Assembly: GCA_963682055.1 (NCBI GenBank) | Contig: OY821744.1 | Coordinates: 5,930,835-5,994,834 of the forward strand | DNA length: 64,000 nt | Direction of reading: 5' to 3' | DNA from: Primula veris | Taxonomy: Eukaryota; Streptophyta; Magnoliopsida; Ericales; Primulaceae | Shown here: positions 43,801 through 56,614 of the stretch, piece by piece | Position numbering within the stretch: position 1 is the stretch's first letter | Layout: each line of letters begins with the position of its first letter | Made by a program: the position numbers and the translations under genes | The notes under the pieces: model-generated | Seen by the model: the letters and a program-made list of their open reading frames with translations, nothing else | Databases searched by the model: none | Told to the model about the DNA's origin: nothing

Positions 43801-46800
43801 CAAATTGACAGAAACAAAATCCGTAACAACCCTAGGAAGGAAAGTACAAACAATTCATCTTACAGGAATACCTGTTTGGAGAATAAGAACTGGGTAGATG
43901 ATTTTATTTATTGGGGCCTGTTAGTTCTTAAATAAGGTTAAGACCAATAAAACAATATTGGATTCTGGATTTCCTCGAATATAGTTATTAGTTTGCTTTG
44001 TTAGAATGATGGTGAACGAGACTAGAAATTGTCTAACCATTGGCAGTAAGGTCTAGAAGGGAGATTTCACATATCTTTTCGGTAAGTTCATTATTCTATT
44101 GTTAAAACGCTTTCTGAATCTGAGCACATTGATCACTCGAATGTCTTTCTGTAAGCATCAGCACTTTCACTCAATTTTTAACTTTTTGCTTGATGTTTCT
44201 TTGTAATTTCTGGCCTTTGCTGATTGCAGCTTTTATGGTTCGCTTTACTACATACGATTGATCAACTTAAAAATTGAGATTTTCTGGTTTTTCCCCTGAA
44301 AGAACTAGAAGCTTTACTCTGGATGAATTTAGCTTTCTTTCCGAACATAATCCTTTACCGCTTCTTTCGATGCAGCTATTTAGCAAATAAGCTGGATTGT
44401 TTAATGTCGAAAAAGTTGGGTTCATCCAGCCTAAACCTTCTGTCTAGACTTTGAGCAGATTAACTCAAAAAAGAACCGAACTTAAAAAAGCTACTGCCAA
44501 ATGTGCCCTTTGTCAAAACTGTGTTTCATTCAGTATGATTAATCTGTAAGTACGTATTGATATTGTCATATGCCTCTTAATTGGTTGGATGCAGGCATAC
44601 CCGCAAGAAAAAGTTGGTGTATTTGTACGTAGAGGTAAAGGTGGGCCTTTATCCGTGGTTGAATATAGTGAGCTGGATCAATCTCTAGCAAGTGCAGTTA
44701 ATCAACAGACTGGCCGCCTACGCTTTTGTTGGAGTAATGTATATCTCTACATGCATTGAATTTTATTGTTTGCATATGCAACACTATCTGCCATTGTTGC
44801 CGAATGTTATCGCATTTGCATTGGGCGTGATTGTTTTGAAATACTAAGATATATCTTTGTTAGTTAACTAGATTCTTCTGTTACTGAGACTAAATTGTAT
44901 GGCAGTGTTAACTGTTGCTAATAATTCAGTACTGCATGGTTCTCACTTTCATAATGATTTGATTAGAAGTGTTAAGAATTAAGGGCTTCAACCCTCAACA
45001 AGCTATTATTCTTTAAACATTTTGCAAATAGCCTTCGAAAATATATGATGTGGAAATTTTCTGCTTTTAATTCTTTTTTGACATTTCAAATTTGTAGACA
45101 TAGGTGATTTGTCAACAGTAATCTTCCTCGTGTTTTGTTTTGGTTTCGTTTGCTAAGAGTTGCTTACATATGATTTTTCTTTAGTTAGCCGTGTAATATA
45201 ATCTTTGCTATTTGCTTCCTAGACCTATGGTTTTCTGTGAGTATAGTCTTGATTTTCTCAGTGAGCATTGATCCCAGTGATTATGAGATCAATGATCGAC
45301 TTCCACTTCTCTTATTTCTTTTATATGTTTTGAATGTCTTTTCTGTCTGTCGATCAGGAACAACAATCCATATGTGATATTTGTACTGTCAACTTTACGT
45401 GTAAACCGCAGCTTCAGTTTTAGTGACAATTTTGATCATGTTTTCTTCTTGAACCGTGTCTTGTCAACATATTATCGAATTTCAGTTTTTTGCTGCGAAT
45501 ATATTTGTACCTGTAGGTACATACCATGTATAACTTCATTCTCTCATAAGGATTATATTTCATAATGTACTTAGAATTGGTTTGCAGGTGTGCTTGCATA
45601 TGTTTAGTTTGGATTTCCTGAACCAAGTGGCTAATGGACTTGAGAAAGACAGCATGTAAGTCTCTCTAAATTATATTAATATTGTATTCCATACCTTGTT
45701 TTTGTAGAGTTTTATGATTTGGTCAAATCCTTGGATGTGATGTGGTACATTTGTAGATAATGGTAATCCCTCCATAATGTTTTGCACGACAATATTTAGT
45801 CCCCGAAGAGATGTTAGGAGGATATATAAGTCCAAACTAGGTTATGCAAATTGAGTTCAGAATTTTTGTTTCTTCTAAACACGAATTGACAATCTAAGTG
45901 TACGTACGGCCGGTTGGATTATTTTAGAGGCAAATCTTCAGTTTTCAACACTCTGAAATACTACATCGGTTTTTCTATATCCGCTTATATCATGTCTCAT
46001 AAAAGTCAAGTACACACCAAATTGCTGTAACCACAACAGAATGCTGGGAGCGGACCAGAGCATATAAGGAAATATGATTGGTTATCTTCCTATGCAGCTC
46101 TGCTTTTTTGTTTTTGTTTTTCACATAATGAACATACAGATTTCCTAATGCACAGTATTTTGCATCACTTCTCAAGTTGGAGGATATATGACTTAGCTTC
46201 TCTTCTGGCGACTTCCAGTCTGAAATTTAAGATTTATAATTAATTGGTGCGAGGCTACAGGAAATTGATGTTCAAACATCACAGCCTTGCTTTGACACAT
46301 TCTTGCTGTAGCTTCTCATTTGTAAAATGCTAAACAATCTGTACATGCTTTTCTTCAAATTGACACTAGAATAGATGTAGAATGAATTATATCCTTATTT
46401 TCATGGCTTATCTCCAAGTTCAAAAACCCAGATCTTGATATGCAAGTAAATATGCGCATTTCAATGCAGTTATCATCTCGCGGAGAAGAAAATTCCTTCT
46501 ACCAACGGTCAGACACTGGGATTCAAATTAGAGCAGTTTATTTTCGATGCTTTTCCATATGCACCTTCAACGGCTCTTTTCGAGGTGAATTTGCTTATCA
46601 TTTATTTATCAATCAGCTGCCCTTTTTTTTTTTTCCTGTCATGAGTTGTGCTACGTAAAAGATTACAAAATTTATTAACATGCCAAACATTCAGGTATTG
46701 CGTGAAGAAGAATTTGCACCGGTAAAAAATGCAAATGGATCAAATTTTGACACTCCAGACAGTGCTCGACTGCTTGTTCTTCGGCTTCATGCTCGCTGGG

Positions 46801-47518
46801 TCGTTGCTGCAGGAGGCTTCTTAACACATTCCGTGCCAATATATGCTACGGGTAATTCTCAAGCTCATTACAGCAAGTTTAGTTTTTTTTATTAAGAAAT
46901 GGCATTTTTTCTCTTCAGAAGAGAAGTCAAAATTTACTCAGTATTTTCTTACCGATTTGAGTTTAGGACAATTTACTTTGAAAGAGATAAATCATAAACC
47001 CATGACATGCATATCAAGAAAAGACACCTCTTGTTTTTCCAAACCTGCAAGTTGATCGAGTTAGATCTCATATAAAGCACATCACATTGTTTCATCAATA
47101 TGCCGTAATTCATTCGAAACAAGTGATAAGTTTTACATTAGCTTATGAGCAAACAAATACCGAGTGAGCATTCTGAGTTGCTACTGTGTTTGTATAAATA
47201 TAAATAAAAATCCGGTTTCACATTTGTCACGGTGCCCGTAACTTTGTGTTACTGTTTATTCTCTTACCGCCGTGTTAGTAGTATCCCCGCTTTTGCTTTT
47301 CTTGAGGCATATATCTAACGCATCTCTTCCATACATTGATATCATGACAATAATCATGAATAATTAGCACATGTATAATACTCATGTTGCTCAGATATTT
47401 CTCCCGTTTCTTCTTGCCAGGTGTAGAAGTTTCCCCGCTCTGTTCTTATGCAGGAGAGAATCTGGAACATATATGTCGTGGAAGAACATTCCATGCACCA
47501 TGTGAAATAACATTTTAG
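37891..47518 (+). CDS. GlcNAc1pUT: UDP-N-acetylglucosamine pyrophosphorylase (15 exons, 495 aa)
   Basis: It makes UDP-GlcNAc from UTP and GlcNAc-1-phosphate in the cytosol, for N-glycans, GPI anchors and O-GlcNAc. Exons are 37891-38067, 39794-39848, 40537-40688, 41467-41506, 42534-42626, 42702-42814, 42893-42967, 43268-43307, 43408-43490, 43590-43667, 44595-44738, 45588-45655, 46470-46584, 46695-46851 and 47421-47518. Every junction is in frame. The nucleotide-binding signature is split across an intron: LLLSGGQ (122-128), then [11 protein letters not shown] (129-139). Other family blocks are [49 protein letters not shown] and the [11 protein letters not shown] segment near the end. Plant homologues are about 500 aa. 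The N-terminus is Ser/Asn/Pro-rich and less certain, though the ATG is the first in frame. Donors of introns 1 and 2 (GTCTTT, GTCCCC) are weak. Confidence 0.95.
38093..38309. mobile_element. Stowaway MITE with TA target duplication, in intron 1
   Basis: Its 21-bp terminal inverted repeats begin CTCCCTCCGTCCCAAA at both ends with about one mismatch. It is flanked by TA at 38091-38092 and 38310-38311. It is 217 bp and non-coding. It starts only 25 bp after the exon 1 splice donor of the pyrophosphorylase gene. Confidence 0.92.
38987..39192. mobile_element. Degenerate Stowaway-like MITE (family A)
   Basis: It is bounded by TA and ends 'aaagggag|TA'. The interior ('catatagttttacatttaaa', 'gtcaaagttgcatgtagttt') matches family A. 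Confidence 0.6.
39434..39679. mobile_element. Stowaway-like MITE (family B)
   Basis: It starts TA|ctccctttgtac and ends 'gggacgtaaggag'. The interior resembles 15737-16028. It lies in intron 1, about 115 bp before exon 2. Confidence 0.6.
42028..42080 (+). repeat. 22-bp perfect-pairing hairpin in intron 4
   Basis: Arms 42028-42049 and 42059-42080 pair throughout, allowing one G-U pair in RNA, around a 9-nt loop. The core of the arms is 'aagtgtcacttcat' and 'atgaagtgacactt'. Confidence 0.8.
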
Positions 47519-49054
47519 TTTTTTTTTTCTTGTGAAATTTTGTTTTTGCGGCTTTGCTATTTTATTGGAGTCTGATTTGGATCAAGGCTTGTATATCTTG
47601 TAAAACAGTTAGAAATGTCAACATTACTGAGAACTATTATTTGCTATGCTTACTTTGGAGCCTCAAGGGTGTTTTTGCTTCCACTTCTATGATTCACTTG
47701 GCAAAATTATAACCCACTCAAGTTTGATGTGGTTTGAAAACTTTAGATGTTTAGATGTTTCTTACTTCTTTTCGTTGTGGGTTTTTAATATTAGCATAAT
47801 GGTTGATGGTTTGAAATTGCCGATAAAATACTTCTACGTTGTTTGAGAACTGAACTTTTTTCTTCTTCGTGTTTTTGGCCTTCAATGTCTGCACATGGTT
47901 TTTATAATGCCATATGGTTTGACAAATTTTCAAATGTATTTTGCTTGGCCATTGAAAATAATTATGCAACCTGATGGTACTTTAGCAAGATATTGGTAAT
48001 ACCTAGTACCTACATCCTCAATTCCAATTAAAGAGAACGGAAATTAAAATCGTTGTGTAGGAGATAATCGAAATCAGTGTCTCTAAAATTTTGATTGCAT
48101 GAGGGGAAAAAAATATCAGACACTGGAAAGTCATATCAGTGATATCTATCACCTTTGATAACAATTAATTAAGACATTACAGTGAAAATTGATACATTTG
48201 AGAAACAACCAAGTGGAGTGAGTACTCAAGCAAAAGTGTCGATAGGGTGAACCTCACATGCACGGCGCCAGACATGATTGCGACGAGTTTTTGCTGCAAA
48301 TAGTATTTCGAGGGTCGACCCAATACTCTGCTGCAAAACAGTAGTACTACTAATTATTGCCTTCACTCATGATCATGAAGAGTTAACAAGATTATTTAAG
48401 AGCTCAAATAAAGTCGCCAAGTAAAATAATACCCTTAGAATACAAACAAATGTTATTAACTAAAAATACTGCTAAACCACCATATTGCCTTCTCCACTCG
48501 TTGAATCTTTCTAAAAGCACGGAATAAATCAACATGGAAGAAAGCTTAATAAATTTTAATTATGTCAGGTATCTTGGGTAAATTGTATGAATTTGCTGGT
48601 GGCTCTAAAAGAAGACTCCAGAGTATGAATTGATATGTTTGAAGCTAAACCAAAGATGAATTTAATCTCAAACAGCTAATATGTCGCATAATTTAAAGCT
48701 CCAATATCTGCTGAGTGCTGAGTGTATTTTGCATTGAGATCAGTCCCAAGTCAATTTCTTAATTCCTGGATTAATATAGTCAAGTTTAACTTCGCTAGTT
48801 GTTTCTCTTTACTATGTGTGGCGTTTTATACCCTAATGGTTCACTCGCAATTGCTCCTCACTTCTTATAGTTTTCTTCGAACAAAATCAACATTAAGAAT
48901 AAATCAGCTACTTATTTATTTTATCTATTTCCCATTTTATTTTCCGAACATAAGACATTATTAAGTGAGCAGAATCGTATAATCATTAAATTACAAAGAA
49001 GGAACAATCTTTATCCTATTTAATTAAGGGGCATAAGCCAGAATCAGTCCATGT
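47519..49054. other. Intergenic space between convergent genes
   Basis: It contains the 3' UTRs of the UDP-GlcNAc pyrophosphorylase gene (plus) and the UreD gene (minus). No further exon, RNA gene or defined transposon is seen. Confidence 0.5.
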
Positions 49055-52000
49055 TTAAGGATGATATGGTGCAACCCCGAGTAACGGCTCAAGGCTAACC
49101 AACTGTTGATGTAAGAAGGTGTAAACTGATTCCGTTGTCATAGCTGCTATTCGTACCACTACACCTACACCCTGTGCAAACAAAAGAAGCAAAATTTTGA
49201 ATTTAAAAACTTAAGCATAGACTTTTTTTATGTCTATGTTGATGTAAACATGAAAAGATGTCAGTCTAACAAACTTTAGATATGCAACTTAGTTTACATG
49301 GCATTACTTATTTACTAGGACAACTGACTAAAAGCTAAATAAGCATAGTGAGCCAACTGGCCCTTCAGTAATCCACTAATGCCCATGGATTGCTGATAAG
49401 GCTTCTTTAAAAAAACTTTAAATCAAGTGATTTGGAGAATTAGATGTGTTATAAGACCACACGGGAAGTCAAAAAAAGGTTAAATACACTGGCACCGTAA
49501 TTTCTGGTTTACTAAAACTAACCATTATTATCGTGATAGTTCAAACCCTACGGAGAACAACAGTGGTAACGTTTTAATTTTGATTTTTCAATTTTTCAAT
49601 TTATGGACAACTCATAGAGGGCTGAAATAGTAACATGGGTAAACAACCTATGAAAATTCATCTCCCCCAATCCAAAAATTTATATGCACAATTGCACAAA
49701 TGACTAAATGATTCTGCTATCCAAACAGAGACTGAAGCATGTTAAAACCAAAACAATTCAAATATTTCCCATTAAATCTAGCTTCTAGCAAAGAGTGCAA
49801 CTAGTTAGTTTACTTAAATAAACCACAACGAAATGGATATTCATATATCCGGAGCAGGATATTGTTTACTGGATCAGCAAACAATCGAATGATAAAAAAC
49901 TTAGATTTGGAAGCAAGGGTACCTTTGAACCAAACACACTACTAGAAACAATGAATTTGGGTTTAGTTAAACTAAGGCCTGAATTGTTTTCTCCATAGCG
50001 TCTCAAGGCAGAGGACGGCATACGCAACTGCTCTGACATCATATCTTTCACGTTTTGCTGAATATGGTTCTGTAATTGCTGCAATTTTGGCCTAAAATGA
50101 CGAGAACAACCCCAGATATCAATATCATTTCAGGTCTCGTCATCATTATATTCTTGGAAAGTTGACAAATCTATTGCAAGAATAACAATAACCACAAAGA
50201 GATTACAAAACAATTACCACTTACCCCAAGATAATGATCATTGCAAGAACCTGATAGTCCTTCATCCGCTCAGAAATAGAACTTGTACTTCCTTGCTCTA
50301 GCAATATCTACATCGACAAATAACATAAAAAACCAACTTCGAATACTAAAAATGTAGTCCGCTTTGTGATATTTAAAAGTATAGACGACAACCTTCATAT
50401 TTATTTTCATTAGGGATCATAACTCTCAAAATGTATAAGGCTTGAGTTAGAAATCAGATTATTATCAAGTCTTTATCCTTTTTAAGGAGGGACTCTAGGT
50501 ATTTGACAAGCTTTAGGTAATTGCAAAACAGTACCTCACGCTCCCATGCAGTAGAAATAAACAATTGGAAATTACTTTAACATTCTATAACAAGGAGACC
50601 AGACTATGGCCATATATACTAATTAACCATACTTCACTTTTTCACACATCTGTGAAAAGGGCAATTAATATCAATATACTTTTCCATATCTGAAACATGT
50701 GTACATCGCGTAACAAAAGAAAGTTGTGGGTATATTCTTGCCAAATTCAAATTGCACAATAAACTAACAATATAGATTTTATAAAAAAAATCCAACAACA
50801 ATTGACAGAAGTGCAAACAAAGCTGTAATGTTCATGCAAGATCAGATTTCAGAAGTATGTGTCAAAGATTGAAAATTGTTGTTATGGTTATGTGGTTCAA
50901 AATGAACATTAAATGGAGTCCACGGGTAATATACTTACCGAGTCAAGAAACAGAGGTTGATCTCCATCGATATATATCTGGTTGGTGCTTTTATAAAGCT
51001 CGAAATCCCATCTCTCTCCACTTTGATGGCGCCCACTTGTGATCCAATCAACAATGAGCAAATTCGAATCAGAAGACACTTTGAAAATTTGTTTCTGTGA
51101 ATACTTTGCTGTAGAAAAACATGTCACTGGATCTGGAATAACAGCCAAAAGAGCACCCCTTCCTATATTTGCCTACTGAATATCATATTTGTTATAAGCT
51201 ACACATTGAATAAATCTGACACACGAAAAAAATGAGAGAGATGGGAATGTAATAAACCAACATAGTTAACAATGTTCTCTAAGAAAATAAATGATAAATC
51301 AACTAAAGGAATGGATACACTCGCTACAACCTTTAAGAGGTTGGTTGGGAAGGAGAGAGAAAGAAGAATCTAAATGATATTTCATCATACCAACCAACAG
51401 ATTGTATTGTAAACAACTTTTTCAAAGAAAACAATAAAAAAAAGTGAATAAAGATCAAATAGAGAGACAACTAGAGCCGCGGCATTGAAGGAATGATTGG
51501 GCTTTCAAGTGACAGACAAAAATGAATAGAACACCATTTTTTGTAGTTTGTAGATAAAAACTGCAACGAAGTTCAAGAGAACTAAAAGTTGGTTTAGTCT
51601 TCGCATTTTCATGCATACACTACTTGTTTTCTAAATGCAAAAACCGGCAGTATTTCATTTATTTATTTGGAAGGTAAACAGTGCTTTTCCCATACCTAAT
51701 TTAAGCAATCCTTAAAAATCATTAACACAATAGGGACGATGCACAGAGTGGATACTGAACAATTTTGATAGTATGAAGTAATGCGGCACCTAAACAAACT
51801 AAGGGAAGTTGAATACCTTCAATAATTGTTCAGAGCACTTTGATTGTATAGACTTGTACACCTACATATGCAAATTCAGGAACAAATATAAAAAGTTCTA
51901 AATATTTATCACACATGAAGTAGCAAGAAACAACTCATGCAACAAAAGATTTATGAGAGAGAACTGAATTACCTTTGTGGAAGCTTGGGTGGTCAAGACT

Positions 52001-53449
52001 GCAGTGCATCCATCTCCAATAGTGAAATCACATGAAATTGAGTCCCCCTATACAAACCCGAAATTTACAATATGTACATAGTTCTCTTAAATTTTGTTTT
52101 ATGTTCTGCGAGTGAGTGGGAGAGGGAGAATCACGCGGGAAATCATATCTCAAATCATTTTTGAGTTTCGTAAAAATTTGTCACATCAAAAACATACTAT
52201 TGTTTCAATCAGACGATTCACATTCTTAGTAACTCTGAGGAAAAGCACTTGATATCTTTTATTTATCACTCGTTTATCAATCACTGTAGACACTTGATTA
52301 TCAATTTTGGTAATTTAACTACTGCTTTAGCTGTTTTGGACTTCAAAGTTTAACTAGCATATTTAGCAAAACAACTTTCTAGAACTTGATTAGACATCTA
52401 AAATCTGGTTGGTAACTGTGCGACGATGAGACTCACGTTCTACCAAACTGAACCAAGAGCGACCATGATTTGCGAAGTTGTAACCCTATTAGTATCCTTA
52501 CTCTCGTTATGTTAATCATAAACAACGGCTCGTCTTCTTGCACCTTCTAAGCAAGACTTTTCTTAGAAGTTCAAATTTATTTGTTTGGCAAGCTTAAAAA
52601 ACAATACCTTCTGTTCCTGTAGCATTAAAAGCTAGAACCTTTAAGTGAAATGGAGCCAAGAAAGCCAATATATACTTTCAAGGGCAAGTTAATGTTTAAT
52701 ACATACTTTCGGACTTTATTATCAAAAACCACAATTTGTGTTTTTGTTTCACAATTGGTACATATCAATGTAGCATCATCAAAGTTGAAAACAAAGAGAA
52801 AAAGAAGCAACATCATTGAGTATATGTACCTAATCTTAAAAGCGATTTTAATCATGGTTTTTTGATAATCAAGTCTTATACTATGCACTACACTATAAAT
52901 TTTCAAATTTCTTTCCAGCTTCAAAAAAGCAAGTTAATTAGCTTAAAAGCAGCAACTAAACAAGCGAAATAGTACGAAAAAACATACAGAGACAATGCCA
53001 CCACCATATGTAAGAGAATAAATCCAAACAACATCAGTTTGAGAGCTACCCACCTGAAAATAAACAAAATAAAAATGATCATTTAGTATGTATTTTCGAG
53101 ACTTGATTCTAAAAAAACTCATGGTTAAAATTTATTTCAAAATCAGGTACATATGATGTTACTTTCTTTTTACTTTGCTATTTTGATATGTATCAAATAT
53201 TAAATAAAAACACAAAACTCAGGTTTTTGATAATTAAGGCTGAAAGTAAATGTATTGAACAATAAATTTCCCGTATACAAAAATAAAAGGAAAACCCATG
53301 TTATAAAACAGTAAATGAAGAATGTTTAAAAAGGAAAGAAATTAATTAACCTTAGTGGGGATAATAAATTTGAGAGGGTATTTAGAAAAGCATCTGCTCA
53401 CTGTTGACTTTCCTCCTACTCTCTCCACTTTCACTCTCCCTGTTTCCAT
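49055..53449 (-). CDS. URED: Urease accessory protein UreD (8 exons, 295 aa)
   Basis: UreD (UreH) is the scaffold that binds apo-urease and, with UreF and UreG, delivers nickel to its active site in the cytosol. Exons on the minus strand are 53449-53351, 53053-52988, 52047-51973, 51861-51817, 51172-50939, 50307-50225, 50091-49923 and 49171-49055. All joins are in frame. Conserved blocks are WIYSLTYGGGIVSGDSISCDFTIG, LTTQASTKVYKS, PDPVTCFSTAKYSQKQIF, LIVDWITSGR and GERWDFELYKS. They are followed by SISERMKDYQ, VKDMMSEQL and the C-terminal VVRIAAMTTESVYTFL and LEPLLGVAPY. It begins METGRVKVERVGGKSTVSRCFSKYPLKFI, as in plant UreD. The length agrees with plant homologues. The leader carries a (CT)n(TA)n microsatellite. 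Confidence 0.95.
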
Positions 53450-53450
53450 T

Positions 53451-53500
<50 letters not shown>

Positions 53501-53502
53501 CA
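53451..53502. repeat. Compound (CT)n(TA)n microsatellite in the UreD leader
   Basis: Alternating CT passes into alternating TA directly upstream of the UreD ATG on the minus strand. It probably lies in the 5' UTR or core promoter. Confidence 0.9.
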
Positions 53503-53710
53503 TACATACATTGTATCAACAAGGAGAGATTCTTAATTTAATGTTTCTTTTTTGTTGATTCTTTTCTTGTCTTTATCTGGAAACTAGTATTAATTACTAT
53601 GTTATACATTAATTATACTTATAACACTTATCACATGTAGTAAATTATGGAAATTAAAAAAATTCAAAACTAAATCATTAATTAATTAAGAGCTGAGATA
53701 TTATTAATTA

Positions 53711-53919
53711 CTCCATATGTTCTCAATTGATCCTCATTTACGAAATTAAATGCAATTTTAACCGGCTTATAATATATATTAAAATTGTCGAAATAAATTT
53801 TTTTTGAACTATTTGATTAAATTTTAAAAATTTTTATTTCGACAATTTTGATAAAAGTTATTTGTCGGTCAAAATTACAAGTAATTACGCAAGGAATAAT
53901 TAATAGGAAACGGACGAAG
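53711..53919. mobile_element. Stowaway-like MITE (family A) upstream of UreD
   Basis: It is flanked by TA (53709-53710 and 53920-53921). It ends 'ggaaacggacgaag', and the interior inverted words ('atttcgacaattttgata', 'aaaattgtcgaaat') match the other family-A copies. Confidence 0.7.
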
Positions 53920-53921
53920 TA

Positions 53922-54412
53922 TTAAATAGTTTTTTGTTTGTGAAAATTAATAATTGGTTGTGTTATGGGAAATTTAATTTTCAGTAATTTTCTTAAGCTA
54001 CGTAAAAATACTAAATATATTATTACGAAGTACATAGTTTTGGGGATAATTATTAAAAATCTTAATTTGCTTATTTTTTACATATCAATATAATCATTTG
54101 TGACCATCAAAATTAAGGTAGTGTATAGTTACTGATACGGTTTTATGAAAAAAATGACATTTGAATTTTTTTAGTGGAGGTGACTGGTGAGAAATTATAC
54201 ATTTATTATATACTTTTAAGTGTTATACGTGTTTGTTTGGCAAAATTCAAACAAGAATTTTGTGTACGAGTAGTTGAACCCGTATGATAATTTTTTTGTA
54301 ATTAACTAGTTGTATAGAAATACATGTAAAGGCCTCCAAAAATAAAGACATAAACCCAATGCCAAAAATAGCCAACAGAAATAAATGACAACTGAATTAA
54401 ATAAATAAAACA
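53922..54412. other. Intergenic, nothing recognised
   Basis: AT-rich sequence without credible features. Confidence 0.4.
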
Positions 54413-55110
54413 TAATTATGAAACAATTTAATAAAAAAAGATAAATTAACAAAACATAATACTTTTGAAACTAAATTAACAAAAACATACCCAAAAGTTT
54501 ATAATTAACAAAAACATACCCAAAAGTTCATACCCTAATTTGTATATTTCATACTCTTATCAAAAAGTTCATACTGTTACTTCAAAAGTCCATACCCTAA
54601 TTTGTAATTATGAAACAATTTAATCAAAAAAGATAAATTAACAAAATACACTACTTTTGATACTAAATTAACAAAAACATACCCAAAAGTTTCTAATTAA
54701 CAAAAACATACCCAAAAGTTCATACCCTAATTTATATATTTCATACCCTTATCCAAAACTTCATACCGTTACTTCAAAAGTCCATACCCTAATTTGTATA
54801 TTTCATACCCTTATTCCAAAAGTTCATACACTTATTTTAAAAATTCATACCCTAATTTTGTATTTTTCATACACTTATTCTAAAAGTTCATACCCTTATT
54901 TCAGAAGTTAATACCCTAATTTGTATTTTTCATACCTTTATTCCAAAACTTCATACCCTTATTTCAAAAGTTCATACCCTAATTTGTTCATAAACTTATT
55001 TCAAAAATTAATACACTAATTTGTAATTTTCATACGTTTATTTCAAAAGTTAAACTCCATACCCTTAATTCACGTAATTCATACACTTATTTTTCAATAT
55101 TATACACTAA
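54413..55110. repeat. Tandem repeats: 190-bp duplication of a shorter 'ttcataccctaattt' unit
   Basis: The block starting 'aattatgaaacaatttaat' at 54413 recurs at 54603. From 54500 to 55090 the words 'aaaagttcataccctaattt' and 'tttcatacccttat' recur about ten times with growing divergence to the right. Confidence 0.85.
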
Positions 55111-55400
55111 TTAACAAATCTAACTCTTATCTGTTCTCCGATCTCGAATTATCACGTCGTCGTCGTGAGCCTCTCCTTCGACGACCGCATCAATCTCGAG
55201 TTTTCGATCTCGCTGTAGACACTCGCCGTCCATTCTGATAGATGTGTCCGTCTCAATCTCCACGAAAGAGAAAGATCGGAGAGAGAGATGAGAAGAAAAT
55301 GATCGAAAAAATAGAGGAAAGATGACAAGAGAGATAGGAAAAGAGAGAGGAGAGATGAGAGATCGGAAAGAGATGGGAGTGATGAGAGATCGGATAGAGT
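55111..55400 (-). other. GC-richer block with a possible short exon, unassigned
   Basis: On the minus strand an ATG within this block opens a frame of about 37 codons rich in Asp, Glu and Arg (MDGECLQRDRKLEIDAVVEG), preceded by a TCTC-rich leader. It could be the 5' end of a gene or transposon disrupted or flanked by the MULE. No family is recognised, and a chance frame is equally possible. Confidence 0.25.
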
Positions 55401-55409
55401 GAGAAAGAG
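55401..55409. repeat. 9-bp target-site duplication of the MULE (left)
   Basis: GAGAAAGAG immediately precedes the left terminal inverted repeat and is repeated exactly at 61748-61756. Confidence 0.95.
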
Positions 55410-55666
55410 GAGTTTTTTGCCAAAATGGTACAGTGGCAACACAAAAATCCCAGAATGGGCTACCTCTCTGTAATATTTTCAAAATGGTCTACTTTCGAAA
55501 AACGACCGATCGAAATGATAAAAACGACCGGTCTTTTTTATCATGAACTCTCTGGAACAATTTGGACCAAAAACGATCGGTCGTTTTGTCCAATTCGATC
55601 GGTCGTTTTTCAGACCAAAAACGATCGGTCGTTCTGTACATTGCGATCGGTCGTTTTTGGTCTGAA
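55410..55666. repeat. Left terminal inverted repeat of the MULE
   Basis: The first about 80 bp are unique ('gccaaaatggtacagtggca', 'gaatgggctacctctctgta'). The inner part holds six near-palindromes of the type ACGAYCGRTCGT. It pairs with 61491-61747 over its whole length. Confidence 0.95.
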
Positions 55667-55855
55667 CTCACTGGAAGAAATCATACCTAAAACGATCGGT
55701 CGTTTCTGAAAAACGATCGGTCGTTTTTCTTGTGAACTCTCTGGAAGAAATTTGTATTTATTAGATCGATCGTTTTTTCAGAACGATCGGTCGTCTGTGG
55801 AAAAACGATCGGTCGTTTTTCACAGTCGACCGATCGACTGTAAACAATTTACAGA
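55493..55855. promoter_or_regulatory. Left array of about twelve ACGATCGGTCGT-type motifs
   Basis: Six motifs lie inside the TIR and about six more just inside it, ending with 'cgaccgatcgactgt'. Spacing is irregular (15-45 bp). They are probable transposase-binding sites, by analogy with the binding sites in Mutator TIRs. Confidence 0.6.
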
Positions 55856-56272
55856 ACAAAGAATTTTTGGCACTTTTCGACACTGATTTGGCAAAAAATA
55901 TATAAAAACATGATCCCCTTTTTCAACATGATCCCTTAAAAAATGATGTTGTAAATTAATATGTTTAGTACAAGATGTGTAGGTGACGTTTTACTAAACA
56001 TCCGATTTAAAACAAGTAAATGTAACAACATCCGATTTAAAACGAAATTAAACAAAGCTAAACGATTAAGGAAAACGAACGATCAAATGCAAGCGAAAAA
56101 TTGGCCATAGTTTTGCCTAAAAACGGTCAATCGCCACAAATGAAAAACAACACAAATAACCCAATCAACTATAGATATATATACGCACAAGTTATAATAA
56201 CATCAAAATCGCATTTCTAGAATTATAAATACGCAATCTCACAACGTCATACAATTTAACACGTAATGATAA

Positions 56273-56591
56273 ATAGCAACATAAAAAAGATTCATAACAT
56301 AAATGCAAAGCGTTTGCTACTTATTACATCAAAAACAACGTAGTTCGAAAGAAAATGAAAAACAAAGGAAATACAACGCAAAATAAAAGAGGGTATTTCT
56401 CCCCCTTTAACATCATTAAAAACATACTATAAGTGCACAAACTCACAACGCATAAGCAACATAATAATGATTCATAAAATAAAGCGTTTGCTACTTATTA
56501 CATCAAAAACCAACGTTGTTCGAAATCGAAAGAAATGAGAAATACAACGCAAAAACAAAAGAGAGGGTATTTCTTCCCCTTTGACATCATA
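56273..56591. repeat. Direct duplication in the 3' part of the MULE
   Basis: The block with 'gcgtttgctacttattacat' recurs about 167-170 bp later. Both copies end in 'gagggtatttct', a C/T tract and 'acatcat'. The second copy runs up to the stop codon region of the second gene. Confidence 0.8.
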
Positions 56592-56614
56592 AAAAAAAAA
56601 AAAACGATATCCGC

